Assembly: GCA_934247335.1 (NCBI GenBank)
Contig: CAKQJJ010000012.1
Coordinates: 1 to 17,992 of the forward strand
Source: an uncultured Clostridia bacterium
GTDB lineage: Bacteria; Bacillota; Clostridia; Christensenellales; Pumilibacteraceae
Reading direction: 5' to 3'
DNA length: 17,992 nucleotides
The notes under the pieces were generated by a model, which worked only from the letters and a program-made list of their open reading frames with translations, was not told the DNA's origin and searched no databases. A program made the position numbers and the translations under genes. Shown here in pieces: positions 13,843 to 17,992 of the stretch. The first letter of the stretch is position 1. Each line of letters opens with the position of its first letter.

Positions 13843-14658
13843 ATGGACAACAAAATAACCGGAGACAGAATAAAACAGCACATTCACTACGATTGGTATA
13901 AATACGGGGTGTTTGTGGTTTTGTGCGCTTTCGTTTTCTCGCTTGCATATACATGGTCCGGCAACTACCGGGCTTACGAAGAACTGGACGTTTTTATTAC
14001 GTGTTACGACTTCATGGACGACGATTTTAAGTCCGACGCCCTCAAATATCTCAACGAAAATTGCGACAACAACATCGTTAAAGTCATCGGCTTGTCCGAA
14101 GTCAGCGCAATTTCCGGATCCTGGGGCGAGTCGTTGAATGCAATGGGCTTCAACGACAGGACTTCTTTTCTCATCTTGCCCGAAAGTCAGATGGATACGT
14201 ATGCGTCCGGTTTTTTATGTATGTACTCGGTTGCAAGCGGCACGCATAATGCGGATACGGAAATCTGGAACGCCGTCATCCCCGACGAGCTGAAAGACTT
14301 TTACGCTCTGCCCGAAAATATCGACGAGTGCATAGATAAGCTTGCCGCAGCCAAAACCGACGACGAGCTGAAAACGGTTAAAGACGAGGTAAACGCAATA
14401 AACGAAAATCTGTACTTCGATAAGGGAAACCGCGGCACCGGCGTGTACGGCATAAGAGTGGACAACCTTGCCGATATCACGCGTATCCGTTTCAAAAGCA
14501 CCAATCCCGCGCTGTATCCGGACGAAAAGTACTATCTCGTCATGCATTACAACAACCACAACAGCGGCTCGTACGGCTATACCAATAAAATCACCGGGCA
14601 CTACGAAAGCTTTGCGTTCGTCAAGTTTTTCCTTACTCGTTACGGGGTGCCTCAGTGA
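13843..14658 (+). CDS. membrane-anchored extracytoplasmic protein, function unknown
   Basis: Not recognised. The 271 residues start with a short basic cytoplasmic segment (TGDRIKQHIHYDWYKY), then one membrane helix (about 21-38), then an extracytoplasmic domain of about 230 residues that is acidic and mixed alpha/beta. Residues about 46-125 (ELDVFITCYDFMDDDF... TSFLILPESQMDTYASGFL) follow a pattern common in Clostridia membrane-tethered proteins of unknown role, vaguely like a binding-protein fold; this is an impression only. GAGG at 13835-13838 supports the start. The stop overlaps the GTG start of the next gene (GTGA), so it is translated in step with the decarboxylase-like protein and tmk. 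It may depend on lysS transcription, since no promoter is seen in the 27-base gap. Confidence 0.8.
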   Translation: MDNKITGDRIKQHIHYDWYKYGVFVVLCAFVFSLAYTWSGNYRAYEELDVFITCYDFMDDDFKSDALKYLNENCDNNIVKVIGLSEVSAISGSWGESLNAMGFNDRTSFLILPESQMDTYASGFLCMYSVASGTHNADTEIWNAVIPDELKDFYALPENIDECIDKLAAAKTDDELKTVKDEVNAINENLYFDKGNRGTGVYGIRVDNLADITRIRFKSTNPALYPDEKYYLVMHYNNHNSGSYGYTNKITGHYESFAFVKFFLTRYGVPQ

Positions 14659-15677
14659 GCATATTTTCGCAACTCGAAAAAACCGGCTGCGCGCTTAGTT
14701 TTCACACGCCCGGACATAAAGGCAAGCTCAATCCGCTTGACGGAACCGAGCTTGACGGCGCTTTCCCGCTCGATTGCATCGAAAGAGCGCAGGAAAAAGC
14801 GGCGGAGCATTACGGTGCAAAGCAAGTGAGATTTCTCGTAAACGGGTCCAGTATCGGCGTCAAAAGCATGATAATGGCGGTGGGCGGCGATATTATTGCG
14901 CCCGAAAACAGACATCCTTCGGTGGACGAGGGAGCGGAACTTGCCGGCATAAACGTGTACTACGTAAAAACGCGGGAAAGATTTTCGCTTCCCATGCCTA
15001 TGACGGCGGAAGATATCGAAAAAGCGTACCTTGCTCATCCGTCGGTGAAAGCCGCGCTCGTAGTCAGCCCCGATTATTACGGGTTTGTAGCCGATCTTAA
15101 AAGCATTCGCGCTACGTGCGATAAACTTGGCATTTTCATGCTCGCGGACTCGGCTCACGGCGCGCATTTCGCAAGTCTGGACGAGACAGACGAAAACCCT
15201 GTTTTCCCCATTTCGGCAACGCGCATTGCCGACGCCTGCAATTTAAGCGCACACAAGACCATGCGCGCATATACGCAGTCGGCGTATCTTGCGATAAACG
15301 ACGATAAATTGACCGATAAAATCGATCACGCGTTGAAACTTCTGGGAACGACCAGCCCGTCGTATATTCTGATGGGACAGCTGGAACGCGCAATCGAATA
15401 CGAGCAGGAAAACGCCGGAAAGTACCGCGTTCTGCAAGAGATAATCAATAAAAACATAACCGGCAACAGGTTCGTTCGCGTTGCAAACGATGACCCGATG
15501 CGCGTTGTCGTAAGCTTTGATAAAAGCGGAATAAAAGGCGCCGAGGTTTACGAAAAACTGGCGGCTCGCGGAATATACGCCGAAAAATACGACGAGCATA
15601 ACGTCGTGTTCATAGTGACGCTTTCCGACGACAAGGAAGACATAGTTTTACTGGGAGAAGAATTAAGAAGGATATGA
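14655..15677 (+). CDS. compact Orn/Lys/Arg decarboxylase-fold PLP protein (YaaO-like)
   Basis: This is a fold-type I PLP enzyme of the major Orn/Lys/Arg decarboxylase group. Motifs in order: SFHTPGHKG (15-23), AAEHYGAKQVRFLVNGSSIG (49-68), NRHPSV with H87 stacking on PLP, VVSPDYYGFVADL (136-148), LADSAHGAHF with D165 and H168, and SAHKTMRAYTQSA with the Schiff-base K201. At 340 residues it is much shorter than YaaO-type enzymes (about 480); it lacks the C-terminal decarboxylase domain and part of the N-terminus, so activity and substrate (lysine, arginine or ornithine) cannot be assumed. It starts at GTG 14655, overlapping the previous stop, with GGGGTG at 14644-14649 as a weak Shine-Dalgarno. 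It precedes tmk exactly as yaaO does in B. subtilis. The stop overlaps the tmk ATG. Confidence 0.85.
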   Translation: MSIFSQLEKTGCALSFHTPGHKGKLNPLDGTELDGAFPLDCIERAQEKAAEHYGAKQVRFLVNGSSIGVKSMIMAVGGDIIAPENRHPSVDEGAELAGINVYYVKTRERFSLPMPMTAEDIEKAYLAHPSVKAALVVSPDYYGFVADLKSIRATCDKLGIFMLADSAHGAHFASLDETDENPVFPISATRIADACNLSAHKTMRAYTQSAYLAINDDKLTDKIDHALKLLGTTSPSYILMGQLERAIEYEQENAGKYRVLQEIINKNITGNRFVRVANDDPMRVVVSFDKSGIKGAEVYEKLAARGIYAEKYDEHNVVFIVTLSDDKEDIVLLGEELRRI

Positions 15678-16318
15678 CGGGTAAATTCGTGACAATCGAA
15701 GGCTGCGAGGGCGTAGGAAAGTCCACGCAGGTCAGAAAATTAAAGGAATATCTCTCTTCACGCGGAATAGAGGCTGTTTTCACGCGCGAACCGGGCGGCA
15801 CGCCTGTTTCCGAACAGATCCGCGAAGTTATATTAAATCCCGAAAATAAGGATATGGACGACGTTACCGAGCTTTTGCTTTACGTCGCGGCGCGCCGTCA
15901 GCACACTCAACGCTTTATTAAGCCCGAGCTTGAAAAAGGCAATATCGTGTTTTGTGACAGATTCGTCGATTCCACCACCGCGTATCAGGGCTACGCACGC
16001 GGACTGGGCGCCGAAAAAGTGGAGAGCCTCAACGCTCTTGCCGTCGGCGACGTAAAAATAGACCTTACGATTTTTCTCGATTTTCCGCCCGAAAAGGCGT
16101 TTGACCGCAAAGGCGGCAGAGATACCGGCGACAGGCTGGAAAACGAAAAAATGGAGTTCCACAAGCGCGTTTACGAAGGATTTTGCGCAATTGCCGCAAA
16201 GGAGCCGGAGCGAGTCGTTCGCCTCGACGCAAGCGGAAGCAAAGATCAGACGCACGAGAAAATAATCAAAACGCTTATAGAAAGAGGTATAATTCCCGCG
16301 GAGAACGACGCGCAATGA
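15674..16318 (+). CDS. tmk: thymidylate kinase
   Basis: This enzyme phosphorylates dTMP to dTDP, the committed step to dTTP. The 214 residues match the family (200-215). The P-loop is GCEGVGKST (10-18); TREPGGTP (37-44) contacts the substrate; DRFVDSTTAYQG (95-106) is the DRY/DRF segment; and the LID RKGGRDTGDRLE (145-156) carries the arginines. Basic residues in the LID and none in the P-loop indicate a type II bacterial enzyme. It starts in the ATGA overlap with the PLP-enzyme gene and stops in the ATGA overlap with holB, so three genes are coupled. Coding for dTTP supply next to a clamp-loader subunit is standard in Bacillota. Confidence 0.96.
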   Translation: MTGKFVTIEGCEGVGKSTQVRKLKEYLSSRGIEAVFTREPGGTPVSEQIREVILNPENKDMDDVTELLLYVAARRQHTQRFIKPELEKGNIVFCDRFVDSTTAYQGYARGLGAEKVESLNALAVGDVKIDLTIFLDFPPEKAFDRKGGRDTGDRLENEKMEFHKRVYEGFCAIAAKEPERVVRLDASGSKDQTHEKIIKTLIERGIIPAENDAQ

Positions 16319-17268
16319 GATTTATTCGCGAGATAGCAAGCAATTTTCCTGTCGAAAAGGCGCTGGAAAAAATAAAACGCGGCAGTTTTTCGCACGCGTA
16401 CGCGGTAGTGTCGGAGGACGATTACACGGCAAACGTAGTTTCGCTTCTCGTTACCGCCGCGATTTCGGGCGCGGATATCGAAAGACTGGCTGTCTGCGGT
16501 TACGGAGACGTGCGTACGTATCCGTCCGAGCGTGACAAAGTGCTGTCCGCGGACGTGGACGACGTTACGTCCACCGCGTATCTCACTCCCACCGAGCTTG
16601 ACCAAAAGTTTTATATAATACGTAAAGCTTCCACCATGAACGAGAGCGCGCAGAACAAACTTTTGAAAACGCTGGAAGAAGCCCCTCCCAAAGTGGTGAT
16701 AATACTGGAAATAACCTCGGTTTCGGCAATGCTGCCCACGGTGCTTTCCAGATGTAATCGGATAGAAGTCGCGCCCACGCCCGACGACAAAATGAGAACG
16801 GCGCTCGCACAGTACTACGGCGACCGCAATCTCGACCTTGCCGTGTCGCTTTCAAACGGATATTTCGGAATAGCGGAAAAGGTTTTGTCGGACGAGGAAT
16901 ACGCAAAAGACCTCGATCTCGCGGCGGAAACGCTGCTTTTCATGAAAACCAGTAAAAACATTCTGTCCTATTCCAAAAAATGGGCGGAACGCGCCGCAAC
17001 CATGCCCGACGTCATCGACTGCGTGTCCCTGATTTTAGAGGACTGCGCTTCGGCATCGCTGGGACTATACGACCGAGTGCGCCTGAAAAGTCGTTTGCAG
17101 GACGTAAAAACGCTTGCCGCCGACTACGACGACGTGTGTTCGTCGCTCATTCAGCCGTATCTTTGGGACGCGAAAAGGAAATTATCACAGTATTGCTCGG
17201 CTCAGGTAATTGCCGATCAGTTGCTGTTCAAAATATTGGAGGTAAAGGCAAAATGCCGAAAATCATAG
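16315..17268 (+). CDS. holB: DNA polymerase III subunit delta prime
   Basis: Delta prime is the stationary clamp-loader subunit that completes the pentamer with DnaX and delta. The 317 residues include SFSHAYAVVSEDD (24-36), where the P-loop of DnaX has degenerated to a non-binding sequence, FYIIRKASTMNESAQNKLLKTLEEAPP (99-125), where the DEAH box is lost, and the conserved VLSRCNRIE (143-151) whose SRC arginine completes a neighbouring ATP site. No zinc cysteines are present. These losses are normal for HolB. I chose ATG 16315, overlapping the tmk stop in ATGA; the frame is open upstream to 16183, but that would run 130 bases inside tmk with an Arg-rich junk sequence. Order tmk-holB-ricT follows B. 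subtilis without yaaQ and yaaR. Confidence 0.93.
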   Translation: MRFIREIASNFPVEKALEKIKRGSFSHAYAVVSEDDYTANVVSLLVTAAISGADIERLAVCGYGDVRTYPSERDKVLSADVDDVTSTAYLTPTELDQKFYIIRKASTMNESAQNKLLKTLEEAPPKVVIILEITSVSAMLPTVLSRCNRIEVAPTPDDKMRTALAQYYGDRNLDLAVSLSNGYFGIAEKVLSDEEYAKDLDLAAETLLFMKTSKNILSYSKKWAERAATMPDVIDCVSLILEDCASASLGLYDRVRLKSRLQDVKTLAADYDDVCSSLIQPYLWDAKRKLSQYCSAQVIADQLLFKILEVKAKCRKS

Positions 17269-17992
17269 GAGTAAAGTTCAAAAAATCGCCCAAAATCTAT
17301 TATTTTGAAGCGGGTGAGAACAAATATAAAGAAAATTGCGGAGTAATCGTGGAAACCGCGCGCGGCGTCGAGTTCGGCGAAGTGAAGATTATGCCCACCG
17401 AGGTGTCCGAAGACAAAGTGGTTCAGCCGCTTAAACCGGTTATTCGCGTGGCAAACGAAAAGGACTACGCAACCGAAGCCAGAAACGCCAAAAAGCGCGA
17501 CGAAGTGTATCCGCTTATCGAAAAGAAAATTCAGGAAAGCAAGCTTAAAATGCGGCTCAGCGACGTCGAATACACGTTTGACGGCAGCAGACTGGTAATA
17601 TATTTCACCGCCGACAACCGCATAGATTTCCGTGACCTTGTAAAAGACCTGGCGTCCACTTTCCACACGCGTATCGAGTTGCGCCAGATAGGCTCGCGCG
17701 ACGAATGCAAAATGCTGGGCGGCATTGCGCCTTGCGGAAGAGCGTGCTGTTGCAGCGACCATATTTCCGAATTCGCTCACGTTTCGATAAAAATGGCGAA
17801 AACGCAGAATTTGTCGCTCAATCCGCAGAAAATCAGCGGTCTTTGCGGCAGACTCATGTGCTGCCTCGCCTACGAAAACGAGTACTACGCCGAAGTCAAC
17901 AAACATATGCCAAAGCTTGGCAGTTTCGTCAAAACTCAGAAGGACGGCTCGGGTATAGCCGATTCGATAAATCAGCTTAAAGACACCGTAAC
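17253..17992 (+). CDS. ricT: RicT (YaaT), PSP1 C-terminal domain protein, 3' end cut off
   Basis: RicT forms the Y-complex with RicA (YmcA) and RicF (YlbF), which in B. subtilis carries iron-sulfur clusters, acts with RNase Y on operon mRNA processing, and is needed for sporulation, competence and biofilm formation. The window holds 246 codons; the remaining 30-50 residues of the usual length lie outside. The N-terminal barrel (MPKIIGVKFKKSPKIYYF) leads into the PSP1 region with IGSRDECKMLGG (146-157). Eight cysteines, C152, C161, C165-C167, C198, C203 and C204, match the cysteine-rich CGRACCC and CGRLMCC motifs of the family. GGAGGT at 17238-17243 precedes the ATG, which overlaps the end of holB by 16 bases. 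Confidence 0.94.
   Translation, partial: MPKIIGVKFKKSPKIYYFEAGENKYKENCGVIVETARGVEFGEVKIMPTEVSEDKVVQPLKPVIRVANEKDYATEARNAKKRDEVYPLIEKKIQESKLKMRLSDVEYTFDGSRLVIYFTADNRIDFRDLVKDLASTFHTRIELRQIGSRDECKMLGGIAPCGRACCCSDHISEFAHVSIKMAKTQNLSLNPQKISGLCGRLMCCLAYENEYYAEVNKHMPKLGSFVKTQKDGSGIADSINQLKDTV

Noticed and set aside
16338..16438. Loss of Walker A in HolB as a sign of a broken gene
   Set aside because: Delta prime subunits normally lack a working ATP site; the retained SRC motif and full length show an intact gene.

Overview
The window looks like a near-origin housekeeping segment from an anaerobic, Clostridia-like Bacillota genome, probably an uncultured gut lineage. The evidence is the dnaX-ybaB-recR block, a YaaO-like PLP enzyme with tmk-holB-ricT, a SpoVT-type AbrB regulator, a Clostridia-type SecG, strong AGGAGG-type ribosome binding sites, and moderate-GC codons rich in C and G at third positions. 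All twenty recognised genes lie on the + strand. I see no tRNA, rRNA, CRISPR, transposase or phage gene.

Layout. Positions 1-414 hold no gene; they carry a 161-bp element with perfect 25-bp terminal inverted repeats (100-260). Next comes smpB-dnaX (415-2427), then ybaB-recR-GDPD (2505-4261), then the potassium-uptake pair trkA-trkH (4315-7115). A small DUF1294 membrane protein and spoVT follow (7169-8046), then secG, a clear terminator, and rnr (8159-10641). A secreted Asn-rich protein of unknown function (10702-11388) sits behind a hairpin that buries its Shine-Dalgarno. A consensus promoter with a long leader drives greA, followed by lysS (11737-13815). The last block is one translationally coupled string: an unknown membrane protein, a compact Orn/Lys/Arg decarboxylase-fold protein, tmk, holB and ricT (13843 to the window end, ricT incomplete).

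Functional links. DnaX and HolB are two clamp-loader subunits and Tmk supplies dTTP. YbaB and RecR belong to the recombinational repair block. SmpB and RNase R both serve trans-translation and RNA quality control but are separated here by about 8 kb. RicT and SpoVT connect the region to RNA processing and development in spore-forming Bacillota. SecG is the Sec channel accessory subunit; TrkAH handles K+.

The window is mostly conserved core genes, and I did not find a convincing new multi-gene system. The observations most worth a second look are the SD-sequestering hairpin and the novel secreted protein after it, RNase R with a lysine-rich tail at the N-terminus instead of the C-terminus, a possible -1 frameshift site in dnaX, the inverted-repeat element upstream of smpB, a SigG-like promoter at spoVT, and the structured greA leader.
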